The notes under the pieces are model-generated. The model did not search any database and was not told where the DNA came from. It saw only the letters and a program-made list of their open reading frames with translations. A stretch of 64,000 bases of DNA from Sipunculus nudus (Eukaryota > Annelida > Sipuncula > Golfingiida > Sipunculidae): positions 25,012,367 through 25,076,366 of the forward strand of contig CM049308.1 in the NCBI GenBank assembly GCA_026874595.1, written 5' to 3'. Within the stretch, counting starts at the first letter, position 1, and every line of letters starts with the position of its first letter. The translations under genes and the position numbers were made by a program. This document shows, one piece after another, positions 36,600 to 47,744 of this stretch.

Positions 36600-39035
36600 T
36601 TATTGACTGTCCCCCGACTCCTTGATTAAGCGAGACAAGGCCATCAATGACTCGATCAGACCGTCCCCGCTGGTGGCGCTGGTTCCCTCAACGTGCCACC
36701 TGTGCCCGCTCAGCTTCCAGAGTTCGAGCATCTCTGCTATCTCGGCGGGTTTTAGTGCATCTATGAGACACAAGAAATCTTGTCACAATGTGAAACAGAA
36801 GTTTATCAGAAAGAAGAGGTTGACATATTGCAAAAATCAAAAAGTCTCATTGTTTTGATCCAAGATATAAAGCCAAACGCAAATTTTTATTTTTTCGCGG
36901 ATTAATTTTTTTATTAATGTGCACAGTAGTAATATTGCGATTTTGGATTTAAAATGGCACAGATATAAGAGAACATTGAGTAAATTTTGTGTTGCTTACA
37001 AACATTTTAATCAGTTGATGCTTATTTTTTTACATTCTTCAGACATTTTGCAAATTTATGTATTTTATTCTCGACCGGCAAATATTTCAGGAAAAGTGTA
37101 TAACAATCAATTTCTTGCTGTGGCCTTTATATATGCTTTATAAATGTAATTGGGGTGGGTTTGTCTAATAAAACTTGTTGGTGTACATATGTTAGCATAC
37201 GCAAATATTCTATAGAGATATAATAGTTTAGGCCTATTCTACTTTACGGTTCTAATGACCACCAAACTCTCCTATAGTGGATAGTTTCACACCTTGAGTT
37301 TGCCCCGGGGTACTTTCTTATCGTATTTCTGTGCCCGTATCAAACGCTGATCTCGCAAAAATTTCGAAACCGCTCATGGGGGCTGTCATTTTTGCGCACA
37401 CACTAAAACCTGGATGGCACAGATCGCATTTCGAAATTATCTGGGCTTTAGTGTGTACACAAAAGTGTAACCGCAATGAAGAGGTTTCGGTATTTTACGA
37501 GTTCAGAGTTAATAAGGTCACGGAAATACAAAAAGAAAGTAATCTGAGGAGATTCTGAAAGTGGGCATCTGCGGAGATAGACCAGTATTTTACATGCAGA
37601 AGCCGAAGAAACGCTGTGCGTTGACCGCGCCCTCATTCTCAAATTAAAGTGGGATAAACAAGCATCTTGTATATATATGGGATATCTATGTATGCTTGCC
37701 TTGTCCAACATACGTGATGTATTTCCTTTTGCTTGAATGTACCCCAAATCCACTTGTATGACAGCTAGCTGTTGTGCAAGTCAACTTGCATGCATATTCC
37801 GAAATAAGCAATACGGTTTTGTTCTGATTGGCAGAGTAACTCCACCCGAATGGTTGTCCTGGCAACATCTTCATAGCTTTCCGGGAGACCTATGGTAAAT
37901 CATATTCGCTGTGCAAGAGCCTTCGCCTCGCGATGCCATGTATGACCCACGCCTATTGCCTTACGTGATTCTGGGTTATGATGATTAATCGCAATTGGTA
38001 TTAAGGTATGATTTAAAATATGTTCACTCACTTGGTAAATCTTGTTTATTAGCCATCACAGCCACCGGAACTTTCTCCTGACGTTCTGACTTCAAGAGAC
38101 CGTGCAACAGATCACGTGACTCAGCCAAACGGTCACGGTCAGTGCTGTCAACCATAAACAGCACGCCGCTCGATTGTGTAAGATAATGCACATACAAGGG
38201 ACGCAGCTTTTCTCTATCGCCGAAGTCCCACACAGTAAAGGTCACGCCGGGGAACGGGGTCACGGTCTCCACGTTAAACCCGAACGTTGGTATGGTGATC
38301 ACTGTCTCGTCCAGTTTGATCCTGTATAATGCAGTGGTCTTTCCTTGCAAATTGATGAAACAGAATAAGAAAATGCAGAATTTTGGCTCTTGTGCTTATT
38401 CATTCTTATTTATTCCTAAGTTTACTCTCATATTATGTAAAAAATGAATATAAAAACGATTAAAAAATCATCCATGCTGTTTCTTTTCTCATCCAAAGTA
38501 TCGATACATGCAGCGACGTCTGACGATACCGGTACGATATATGACTTGTATGTATCGGTGCACCGTTGAATCGGTAAAGCCCTAGTAAATGGAGAAACTC
38601 AGGCTGTGTTTTCGAAGGGGACCCGCGGGTTCTTATGTTTCTTACCAGAGGGAGCCACTAAATATTCAACAAACCAGCGAAACCGGTTACTTCAATACCA
38701 CGTTCGCGACTGTCACAGATAATATATAATTTGCTACAGATCATGAATAGAACCAACTAAATACACGAATAGACCTATATATATATAAGGATATAAGGGT
38801 GCGTCATTTGAATTTTTCATTCATGATCAGGTCATAGATAACAACATTACGAAAACATTTTACTATTGTTAAAGTTTGAATTTGTATATCGAAACGCGCA
38901 CACACACACATTATTCCTCAGGGCAGAATGTAGCTACATACCCGCAGCATCAAGTCCCAACATTAGAATCCTCACAGGTTCTCGTGCGGTGAAGCTCTGT
39001 AAAACTCCGTATAGTTTCGTAAAAAGACCACCCAT
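36600..39035 (-). CDS. ARF-family small GTPase, gene B, switch II GDR variant (188 aa, three exons)
   Basis: Exon 1 is 38942-39035, exon 2 is 38032-38343 and exon 3 is 36600-36760. These 94, 312 and 161 nt join in frame with GT-AG introns into 188 codons plus TAA. ARFs are usually about 181 residues. Gly2 in MGGLF would accept N-myristate, anchoring the protein to membranes. The P-loop is GLDAAGKT (27-34), switch I contains IPTFG (49-53), the G4 motif is NKQD (130-133) and the G5 motif is SAT (163-165). Typical ARFs read WDVGGQ in switch II. Here residues 70-75 are WDFGDR, so the catalytic glutamine is Arg75 and the preceding Gly is Asp74. GTP binding looks intact while hydrolysis is probably altered. 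ARFs recruit effectors and coats to membranes, but the partner here is unknown. A minus-strand AATAAA lies at 36462-36467. It could be called an ARF or an ARF-like protein; its closest family member needs a phylogeny. Confidence 0.88.
37557..37665. repeat. Dispersed repeat fragment in intron 2 of gene B
   Basis: Relative of 1795-1925, sharing gaccgcgccctca and flanking words. Intron 2 of B is 1,271 bp. Introns 2 of genes C and D are about 450 bp, so B's intron has gained sequence of this kind. Confidence 0.5.
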
Positions 39036-39204
39036 GATAACGTCGCAGTGTTACTGGTTAATATTAAATAATAACCTTGAACTAACATATAAAATGATGT
39101 TTGCGACCAGACAGTTCTACATAATGGTTCTCATACAAAAAAATCCGAGATGTCCCAATTAAACGGACGTAACTACTCATGGTGAAGTGTTGAGTACCTC
39201 GCAG

Positions 39205-39306
39205 TTATAAAGAAGTCGGCCTTGAGCGGTGATTTGTATTAGTATACGGCAGCGAGACCCAAGTTGGGAAAACCAGAGGGGACATGTTTGTTTTCCACGT
39301 GACTCA
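39205..39306 (-). promoter_or_regulatory. Promoter module of ARF gene B: TATA-like box plus TGACTCA site
   Basis: On the minus strand, TTTATAA-like sequence (around 39205-39211) lies about 170 bp upstream of the ATG. A TGACTCA motif (39300-39306), the consensus for AP-1/bZIP factors, lies about 95 bp further upstream and overlaps an E-box CACGTG (39296-39301). The same two elements, in the same order and spacing, precede genes C and D. Confidence 0.5.
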
Positions 39307-39544
39307 TGACAACGCGGGCTGATACACAGGAATCCGCTTACGGCACTCGCACTGATATCGCACTCCATCTGACGACAGGACTACGTACTACTGACGCTTG
39401 TGAAAATATCGACATAGTTAAATCAGCCCAATCACCTACTGGCTTATATATATTACAAACAAAACGTAATCACCTGGGTTTTTTTTTTAATCGGTCAGAA
39501 AACGTGGATATCTCCGCACACAGGCTGCTTGTATAGTTTATATA

Positions 39545-39900
39545 AACATTTTTATTTTATATGGGGGCCCGCCAAAATAATCAAAACAAATAAAAAAGGC
39601 ATATTGCGGCAAGTCAGAGAAGCCAGAGCTTTGCAAATGGTGTCTTGCAACAAGTGACCTTTCTACCTCCACATATATGCAACCTACAACCTATGGTTAC
39701 ATGATTTTACCGTTTGTCAGCATTGCTGTGTATACAAACACGTTGTTGATAATCATGATCATACATCCTGAACGGAGGCGTTGTAAGAACTTTTCATAAC
39801 CGGAATTACCCTTGGATCATTGATATACACAGAGGAAGCCAGAAATCGCATAAAATCTTTTTTCAAAAGGTAGAAGAATGTGCACCTTTAAGAGACGAAG
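39545..39900 (-). mobile_element. Dispersed repeat family 3, copy 2 (inverted)
   Basis: Reverse complement of most of 31815-32305, diverged but alignable throughout. It sits just upstream of the gene B promoter module. Confidence 0.7.
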
Positions 39901-40186
39901 AAAGCAATATCATTCAATGAACAATTAGCAATTCCCGTGAATCAGGTAGGTCCCAATGTGCCACGGTCCAGTCTTGCGTCCTCCATATTTGGACAAACGA
40001 GTATTCTGATTACAACCATTTGAAAACGATGACAAGAATGTTTTTTTTTGTATACTGTGTTCTCCTGATTGGTGGATAATTTATCACTTAGTGATAATTA
40101 TGAAAAGCATATTTCTGTTTAGTGTGTGAAATTGTAATAACAGTAAGTATGAGTATTCCTAAAATATTTTAAAATGTATACTTCAC

Positions 40187-40344
40187 GACCTTCCAGGTAC
40201 TTCTTGATTACCCGACTAGGCAAGATGGCGTCTTTCAGCTGACGGTTTATACTTTTTCCAACTTGTACGGTACTAGACATAACTTCCATCAAATCAACAT
40301 CGGTCAAAATATATCCTTCACTCTGTCCCTTCAGCCAAACAATC
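40187..40344 (-). CDS. Candidate internal exon, unrecognised
   Basis: An open minus-strand frame of 158 nt runs from a good acceptor (ttttatcag|G) to a plausible donor (GGTC|GTGAAG). It encodes a hydrophilic, mixed-composition peptide that includes TDVDLMEVMSSTVQVGKSIN. Composition is unlike the low-complexity frames around it. No partner exons were found. It may be the remnant of a gene, an alternative upstream exon of gene B or chance. I do not recognise the peptide. Confidence 0.28.
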
Positions 40345-40575
40345 CTGATAAAATAGACGATGTATCCAATATCATATCATTTTTTGCGCCTTATGGCGTT
40401 GGTTAAATTCTAAATGCGCGCCTCCTGCACCCGTTTCAAGATTAGCCCACGCTGTAGCCCCTGCTACACCAAGATTATATTGGCAGCCGATCTTTATACT
40501 GTAGTCGTCTCGGCACTTTTGTCTTTGAAATATTCTTAAAATGTGATCGCTGTGTTATTAATAATTATTAATACT

Positions 40576-40578
<3 letters not shown>

Positions 40579-40635
<57 letters not shown>
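40579..40635. repeat. (TA)n microsatellite
   Basis: About 28 AT units, at the edge of the duplicated block that follows. Confidence 0.9.
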
Positions 40636-40638
<3 letters not shown>

Positions 40639-40970
40639 GAATCATATTCTGTATACAACTGACAGAAATGTATTTCATAAACGCAGTTAACAACTACATG
40701 AACAATAGTGTAAACGTCTAACGAAAGTAGGTCAAAACGAATACTCGACCTGATTTCGGACTCTGATACCCGATTAAAATTACGGCAACATTTTTCCGGA
40801 ATAAAAAAAAATGATATGTGCTGTAGATTTAAGTGTTTCCATTTGACGTCATACCTGGGCCAGGAAATTACGTCAGGGTATACACTATTTTTCTTTGTGC
40901 AACCCTCCCGTAACATTACACCAGAGAACTTGCAATGCGTTGACCTAATCACCTGAAATTCGTACGTTAA
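40634..40970 (-). repeat. Duplicated intergenic block 3' of gene C
   Basis: Aligns with 46180-46530, found 3' of gene D. Shared phrases include gtggaatca-attctgtatacaa, aacgaaagtagg, ttttcggactc/tttcggactc, ttctttgtgca and cgttgacct-atc. The ARF genes were therefore duplicated together with several kilobases of downstream flank. Confidence 0.75.
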
Positions 40971-41206
40971 AAAAATAGAAATTAAACGTTTTATGGATTT
41001 TTAACACGAGCATACTCACTGCGTTTAGTGTTCGTCTGCCGTGTTCATGTCCAATGAACCAGTTTTGTTGGTTTGTCCTATGTAATTAAATACAAGCATG
41101 CGGTTCCGTCAACAGCCTAGCTGTTAAAGATAAGTATGATTTAACATTTAAAACATGTCGAATTATGATCTCTCCTGTCAATATAAATCCTTAAAGTGAA
41201 TCCTCG

Positions 41207-41220
41207 CCAGCAGGTGGCGC
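41207..41220 (+). promoter_or_regulatory. CTCF-like motif 3' of gene C
   Basis: CCAGCAGGTGGCGC fits the bilaterian CTCF core consensus CCASYAGRKGGCRS at every position. It lies about 20 bp beyond the remnant stop codon of gene C. The homologous site 3' of gene D (47745-47758) has two mismatches. Binding is unproven. Confidence 0.35.
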
Positions 41221-41345
41221 AAATGAGCTGGGAAGGGTCTACTGATTGTCCTTGGATTTTTTTAAGCAAACGAGACATGGCCGTCAGGGACCCGATCAGA
41301 CCGTCCCCGATCGTGTCGCTGCATGGTTCCCTCAACGTGCCATCT

Positions 41346-42083
41346 TTGCTGCAGTCTTGCAGCGCTGACATATATAGTAAACAATACAAGCGCTGCAGCC
41401 TCTGGCGGGGAGAGTCTATACTATCTAAGTTTGTACGGATCCGGACAGACCCTCAGACACGTATATGCCTTGTGAAGCGTGGGGACACCAAACAAACCCC
41501 ACATATTATAATTGTTACAGATGCTTAGACTCCGTTGGGACCAAAACTTTTGCTGGATGATCAGCATTAATAAAGTATGGGCACTTACTCTGGATGAAGT
41601 CAGATATTGCATCGTCTCCGTCTGGCCGATGGCGCTTTCCGGTTGGAACAACCAATAGGAATTTAGCATCATTGACAACAAGCGATGTATGATGGGAAGG
41701 ATGCTTATTAAAATATGGTCTATCCTAGTGCACGGCACTGGCATTCCTGGGAAAAGCCCCCCTGAATTCATCTTTTGCATAGATTGCCCACCTAATTTGC
41801 ATGGGATTCCTTTTCCGGCGGTGTCTAGTTGGCATGCAACATCTGAACCCCGGCAGTTCAAAGGATAAAAAAACATTTACAGGCGCACATAAAGGTGATA
41901 TATCGATTTAATTTGATACATAAAAAGTTTATTTCTATATATAAATACAAGATTGTTTCTCTATCGCACAACAAGCAGTGGTAATTCATGTTACAGGTCC
42001 TTCAGTGAACGGCAGGGTGAACTCTCACCGCCAGACGGTCGGACTCCGTATCACAGATAAATGGAGTCCGTACGTGGCGGACT
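41346..42083. mobile_element. Hairpin-ended insertion in exon 3 of ARF gene C
   Basis: The exon is broken at acgtgccatct, which is present on both sides (41335-41345 and 42084-42094), as expected of an 11-bp or slightly shorter target-site duplication. Inside, inverted subterminal repeats lie at 41399-41415 (cctctggcggggagagt) and 42022-42038. Outside them, each end has its own hairpin: TGCAGCGCT with AGCGCTGCA (41358-41366, 41389-41397), and CGGACTCC with GGAGTCCG (42040-42047, 42063-42070). The 151-codon minus-strand frame inside has no recognisable domain. The superfamily is unknown; target duplications of 9-11 bp occur in Mutator-like elements. Confidence 0.6.
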
Positions 42084-43033
42084 ACGTGCCATCTGTGCCT
42101 ACTTAACTTCCAAAGTCCGAACATCTCTGCTATGTCAGCGGGTTTTGCCGCACCTGTGAGACATCAGAAATATTTGATGAACAAAAACGATAGAACAGCT
42201 TAACAAAATACAAATTTTAATTTTTTCATTGTAATTGTCGGATAATTTAATAGTTCATAGATTTTGTACATATCTAATGTCTGAAAAATAAAAAAAGGGG
42301 GAAAACGGAGCGTGGCACAAATTCGGGCGCTTTTTTTTCGGCATTAAGTTCGGATGGTTTTTATTTTTCGTCTGTACGGGTCGATAGGGCGATGGGAGGG
42401 ATAACCACTCCAACCTAAATCCGTCCCTGTAATATACAATACCGTGATAGAAAAATGTTTCCTGTGTGTCCCATACTGGGCATCGTATCTGCTTTAACAG
42501 TGATTTAATTAAGCAGATGTTTTTCTAAGATTTCACGTTAAAGGGCTAAAAAAATCAAATGGTTAATGGCATTTGCCCGAAAAAAAATACTGATATATAT
42601 GGTTACTCACATATGGCGTCTCGTTTATTAGCCATCACAACCACCGGGACGTTCTTCAGGTTTTCTGACCGCATGAGACCGTGCAGCAGATCACGTGACT
42701 CAGCCAAACGGTCACGGTCAGCGCTGTCTACCACAAATACCAAACCACTCGAAGAATCAAAATAATGCACATACGAGGGACGCAGCATTTCTCTGTCGCC
42801 GACATCCACCACGTTAAAGGTCACGCCGGGGCACGGGGTCACGGTCTCAATGTTAACACCGAACGTAGGTATGGTGGTCACTGTCTCGTTCAGTTTGATT
42901 CTGTATAATGCAAAAGGTCAAGAACTAGTAAGAAACAGGAGATTTGTGATAACTTTCTAACTAAAAACAAGTCTGGCCTTTGATAGGTCTGGTCCTTCTC
43001 TTAATAAATAATCGGTCGAATTTCGCTCCCGCT

Positions 43034-43075
43034 CATCGATGGGTATATGGTCTAGTCACTGCGTGGTATCAGAGA

Positions 43076-43125
<50 letters not shown>

Positions 43126-43237
43126 ATCCAAGAAGTAAAGGGGTTCTTGGCTCAACAGACTGCCTGGCACAGGTAAATATGTCTGCAGGGTGGTTCATCG
43201 ATGGGTTTATGGTCTAGTCACTGCGTGGTATCAGAGA

Positions 43238-43305
<68 letters not shown>

Positions 43306-43381
43306 ATCAGAATCCAAGAAGTAAAGGGGTTCTTGGCTCAACAGACTGCCTGGCACAGGTAAATATGTCTGCAGGGTGGTT
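43034..43381 (+). repeat. Tandem duplication with TA arrays in intron 1 of gene C
   Basis: Two adjacent copies (43034-43195 and 43196-43381) begin catcgatgggt-tatgg, contain a TA array of 45 or 66 bp, and end ctgcagggtggtt. Apart from array length they are nearly identical. Gene D has a single diverged counterpart near 48790-48900 without the TA array. Confidence 0.85.
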
Positions 43382-43927
43382 ATATTGTATATTTTATGTT
43401 TTTTTATAATGTTCTTTCATTTAGACGCCGGGAAGAAAACTATACGAGACGCAGAATTCAGCGCTGCTTTTCGGTATTTTAATAAAATATTCCATCTCAC
43501 AGATATTTTGATGGGGCGCGCCCCTTCTCCATCTACCCTATAGCCCGAATTTTTCGGACTCAGTATTATTGGAAGGGTCTAATATATTGAGTCCTATTAA
43601 ATCGTGCTACATCTACCCCTGCTACATCAAGATTATATTGGCAGCCAATCTTTATACAACAGTCGTTTTGATACATGACTATGCTATTTTCTTCCGATAT
43701 GCTCGTTCAGAGTTACTAATTTGAATGAAGATGATACTGTAAGAACCTGCAAAAAAATTCTTGTCAGAATATTATTACCTTGTGGCTTTATGTTTTAATA
43801 AGGCCATGAGGATAAGGAACTTGGATGGGGAGGGGGTTCAAGGAGCGCGTGAGATATATTTAAGTACTTTACCATTCGAGAAAAACATATGGAATTTCGC
43901 TTCCCTGCAAAATGGAATACAAAGAGG

Positions 43928-44050
43928 TGAATGAATGAATGAATGAATGTATGAATGAATGAATGAATGAATGAATGAATGAATGAATGAATGAATGAAT
44001 GAATGAATGAATGAATGACTGAAAGAATGACTGAATGAAGGAATGAATGA
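43928..44050. repeat. (AATG)n array in intron 1 of gene C
   Basis: About 30 GAAT units with few interruptions. It occupies the place matched in gene D by the longer 49376-49846 array. The minus-strand frames across it encode His-Ser-Phe-Ile repeats and are not genes. Confidence 0.92.
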
Positions 44051-44420
44051 AATATTGTGCACAGTTGATTTTTCACGAAAAAAATTAGATAATACATTAC
44101 ATTTCGCGAAACAGCCAAACATATTTAGGAGTTTTGCATATAAATTCCTCAAGATATAAAGCCCTTACCCGCTCCATCAAGTCCCAACATAAAAATTCTC
44201 CCAGGTTCCCGTGCGGTTACGTTCTGTAAATCTCCGTATAGTTTCGTAAAAACACCACCCATGACGTAATATGTCACCACGTAATGTCAAACATTTGCCA
44301 AAATAAAATGGCCCTCATTTAATGTTGGGAACCAGCCTCTCATACTCAGAGGCTGCATGGTCAGTGTAGTGTATAATAAACGAACGGAAGTACACATTGT
44401 ATAATATAGAGAACGGCGCT

Positions 44421-44526
44421 ATAATAAAAGCACCGTGGATTCAGCTGAGATTTGTATATGAACACGGTATCGAGACCCACGTGGACAAAACCAGCGAGGA
44501 TATTTGTTTGTTTACTCCGTGACTCA
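44421..44526 (-). promoter_or_regulatory. Promoter module of ARF gene C: TATA-like box plus TGACTCA site
   Basis: Minus-strand CTTTTATTATAG (44419-44430) lies about 160 bp upstream of the ATG, with TGACTCA at 44520-44526. The surrounding block (gtgactcatgacaacgcgg) matches genes B and D. Confidence 0.5.
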
Positions 44527-45171
44527 TGACAACGCGGCGCTCCATTTGAAACAGGAATCCGTTAATGGTACTCTCGCTGGTACGCCATCTAGTGCCAGGA
44601 CTAAGTACCATTGATGTCAGACATGGGTAAAGTGTTCATTATTTAAATGACTCGGCAGATGAAAAAATAACTTCATGTTACCCGTTAATAAGCTACGGTT
44701 TGGTCTTGCGCCATATATTTTGGGCAAGCGAGTACCCGAGTAACAAACATTTATATATGAAATAAAGGGAGATAATTTTTCATTTTAGAAAGTCTGTTAC
44801 ATAAAGCGGCGCCTATCTTTTTTACGACAATTATGAAGGCTTAATGACTCACCAATATGAGCATTCCAGCAGTAAGGGATATTATATACCTGGGCACGAA
44901 CTTATCAACTGTATACAAGGGATAGCCCTGCCTGGGCTTTAATATTTACGTTTGTTACTAAAATAAAACCTGATTCCAAGTACTGATAGACGTAACTCAG
45001 TGCCAACTCTTTTCACTTAATGAAAAGTCAGCTAGAGAGCGATTTTTTTTTTTTTTTCCGCGAGGGGGTAGTACGTGTTCTATGCGTTGCAACAAAGCAA
45101 GAGTAAGTTTGGTGACTCTGACGGTGGCAGTTATTATGTTTTAACAATTGCATCGACTGGGCCAGTCTACA

Positions 45172-45440
45172 CCAGGGATCGTAATACTTTTCCAACGGAG
45201 AAACATTAATACAGGTTTGTCTTCCCCAGAAAAACAATTCCTTCCCGCTACCATCATATCTAACTTTCACAGTTTCAGTCTCACTTCTCTCAGTGTAAAC
45301 CCCATTCTGCCACCCTACATGCCATCCTACATAAACACTTGAATGCAGAAAGCACTGAATGTTTTCAATAGTAAAACTCTTATATCAGGAACATGATTGT
45401 GCAGTGAAATAAACAAGAAAATAAAGGAGATGAAGGCCTA
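45172..45440 (-). mobile_element. Dispersed repeat family 2, copy 3 (inverted)
   Basis: Starts gggatcgtaatacttttcc and runs as the reverse complement of 29150-29512 and 36120-36432, keeping the ccaacggagaaacattaata and atgaaggcct blocks. Confidence 0.7.
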
Positions 45441-46179
45441 CATGACATTTTTTACAGGAAAATATAGGACATTTTATATTTGATTTCTATACCTGTGTTT
45501 ATATATATATATATACATGTAACAGTCACATCGTTATATTTATACATTTCTGATGCTACGCGGACTCTCCTATGCCTCTGTGCAATGTTTAAAACTCTAT
45601 CTCCTATGACTAATTAATTGTAGTAGCGGCTCCTTGAAATTATACTTATTATACTATCTCTGCTCAATAAGGCTTTATACACAAAAAATAATTTCACCAA
45701 AGAGATTAGGTATACTACCGTATTTCTTTGATCAGATCCCCGGGCGTTTATTTCTTTCGGCCTTGATCGCAAATGACAGATCGGGAATATTTGCTGCCCA
45801 TTCCATATAGGTCTGAGGCGTGTGACATTTGAAAGATAAATTGGTGAATTAAAATAGAGCAACAAAGTTAAAAAAAAAACAGATTTATATAACTCATATT
45901 CAATTGACTCGCAAATCCACGCGTTTTAGTAACAGACATGAATATAAGCAGAGACACCAGGCAGCAATTAAGGGAACTTTTCTGGTAACCGGACTTTGAA
46001 TCGATTCCCGCGTTGATAGTGCGCAAATGTAGGAACTATTGGTCTCATATTCAGTATTAGTATCACCCGACTCGGAACCGAGTATTCGTTAGAATGGTGA
46101 CACTTTCCATGGGGTCATTAAAAAATATTCATCAAATATTTTTAATATACAAATAAACATATATTATATATTTATAGTG

Positions 46180-46530
46180 GAATCACATTCTGTATACAAT
46201 GGACAAAAAAAAGTTTCATTCACTTCGTTGACAACTGCAGGAACAATTGTTTAAACTTCTAACGAAAGTAGGCAACACGATCGAGTACTCGCCTAGTTTT
46301 CGGACTCGAATACACGATTAAAGGTACTCACCATTTTACAGGAATGAATAAGAACAATGTGAATATAAATTGAAGTATTTCAATATTTCGTTATGACGAC
46401 AGGTACCTGCAACACCCAGTCACGACAGGATATCGATGCAGTCTTAATATTTCTTTGTGCAGTCCTTTCGTAACATGACACTAGAGCACGTGTAATACGT
46501 TGACCTGATCCTTGGGATTTTGTAGGTTTA
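46180..46530 (-). repeat. Duplicated intergenic block 3' of gene D
   Basis: Partner of 40634-40970. Its right end is cut by the SINE that begins near 46551. Confidence 0.75.
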
Positions 46531-46550
46531 ACAAAACACGTATAAAAACC

Positions 46551-46860
46551 TTTCTGTGGCTCAGGGGGAGAGCACAGGATTCAAAGCCGGGAGGTCGTGA
46601 GTTCGAATCTAAGCCGAGGCGGTGAGATTTTTCACGGTCGGTCCCCACTCTTGGTGAGCGCTCTGCAGGCACAATGGGGAGACTGCCCAACAGTCATGTT
46701 TCACTCACAAACAAGTGCGCCTTTCGAGGGTTCCTCGGTGTTATGGAATGACACATACCAAGGACCCGCAGGTGAGGTACACCGAACCTGGTTGACACCA
46801 GGATAACCAGGTATAAGCTCCTGTCATGTAGTCCGAAACCGATATGGAACTCTGCAGATG
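46551..46860 (+). mobile_element. tRNA-derived SINE
   Basis: The head has an A-box-like tggctcaggggg (46557-46568) and a B box GAGTTCGAATC (46599-46609) at the spacing of an RNA polymerase III internal promoter. It could fold as a tRNA with a D-stem gctc/gagc. A body of about 230 bp follows, including cctcggtgttatgg and a repeated aaccagg/accagg stretch, then a short AT-rich tail. It is too long and diverged to be a functional tRNA gene. The family name is not assigned. Confidence 0.7.
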
Positions 46861-47659
46861 TATATATAAATAGTTAAGCAAGCATTTAAAAAAAAACACG
46901 TGTGAAAGACCTTTTCATGAGCAAGTTCACTGCTAGTTTCAGCTCCCGTGCTCTCTCCCTACGCTTCGCTGCTCTCCGCTGTGAGAGAACCCTAGTAAAA
47001 GGTGTTTGAAAACTGGAGATGTACCAGTGGACAATAAAACTATATTATTCTGACTTAGAAAAGTGTCAGATTTAAGAATACAAATACATTTTTTTATCAT
47101 ATGGAAGCATACCATACCACTTGAACAACGTTATGCCCCTTAAACACTCGAATCGGGCAGGTCTTTATCTGAAGGAGTAACACAAACATGTCTGGAGGGG
47201 AGTTTCCTGGGTTTCTCCACGTAAAGCGTCATACCCGTTATCAACCTCCAAGGCAGGGTCATGATCTGTTGTGTTATCCTTGAAATTCCTAGCAAGTTTT
47301 TTATATGGAAAATGATGCGTCGTACGCGCCATCTGGGGATTGTCCCAACTCTGATTAGAAACAACTGTCAGGCTTTTTAAGTGAAATTGGTTTAGGCATT
47401 AAAGCAGGAACTTCAGTGAACATTCTTATTCACTCGAATACATTAATATTATCTGCCCCCAAATGCATACAAGTTCCCCTGTCATACACACAATATTTGA
47501 TTTTATGCGATCTTTGTCCGATACAGGATTTACTTTCTCGCGTTTTCTTGAAGCTTTTTATATATAGAGAATCCATGGAACTGGATACCTACGCCGCATA
47601 ATTGCAGTCAAAGCATATATAGGGCTTCGCCATAAGATTCGCCGCTATGATGGGGTAGA
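46861..47659. other. Non-coding, nothing recognised
   Basis: Between the SINE and the 3' end of gene D. Frames such as 47140-47364 (minus) have no motif. Confidence 0.4.
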
Positions 47660-47665
47660 TTTATT
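47660..47665 (-). terminator. Candidate poly(A) signal of ARF gene D
   Basis: AATAAA on the minus strand, about 112 bp beyond the stop codon of gene D. The hexamer and distance fit animal 3' end formation. Confidence 0.4.
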
Positions 47666-47744
47666 ACGTTTAACATCTGAAACATGATGAAATAGGATCT
47701 TTCCTGTCCATACAATGGACCTGAACCTTCAGTGTCCATCCTCG

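Larger units (their letters stand above)
41239..44262 (-). pseudogene. ARF-family gene C, disrupted
   Basis: Exon 1 (44169-44262) is intact: [10 protein letters not shown], ending GLDGAG, with donor GTAAG. Exon 2 (about 42611-42915) is open from TIPTFG to NKRD, but its 5' end is ruined. The acceptor and the GKTT codons are replaced by sequence without the P-loop lysine. Trp before the DxxG motif is Val, and switch II reads GDR. Exon 3 is split: 42084-42153 encodes the first part, then about 740 bp of foreign sequence intervenes, and 41239-41345 encodes the rest with +4 and +1 frameshifts relative to gene D. A functional GTPase is not expected. Promoter, introns and 3' flank remain alignable with gene D. 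Confidence 0.88.

Noticed and set aside
41421-41876. 151-codon minus-strand frame as a transposase
   Set aside because: No catalytic motif or recognisable domain. It sits inside the inserted element but looks like chance.
46553-46625. Functional tRNA gene
   Set aside because: A and B boxes are present, but the body continues for more than 200 bp as in a SINE, and acceptor stem pairing is not evident.
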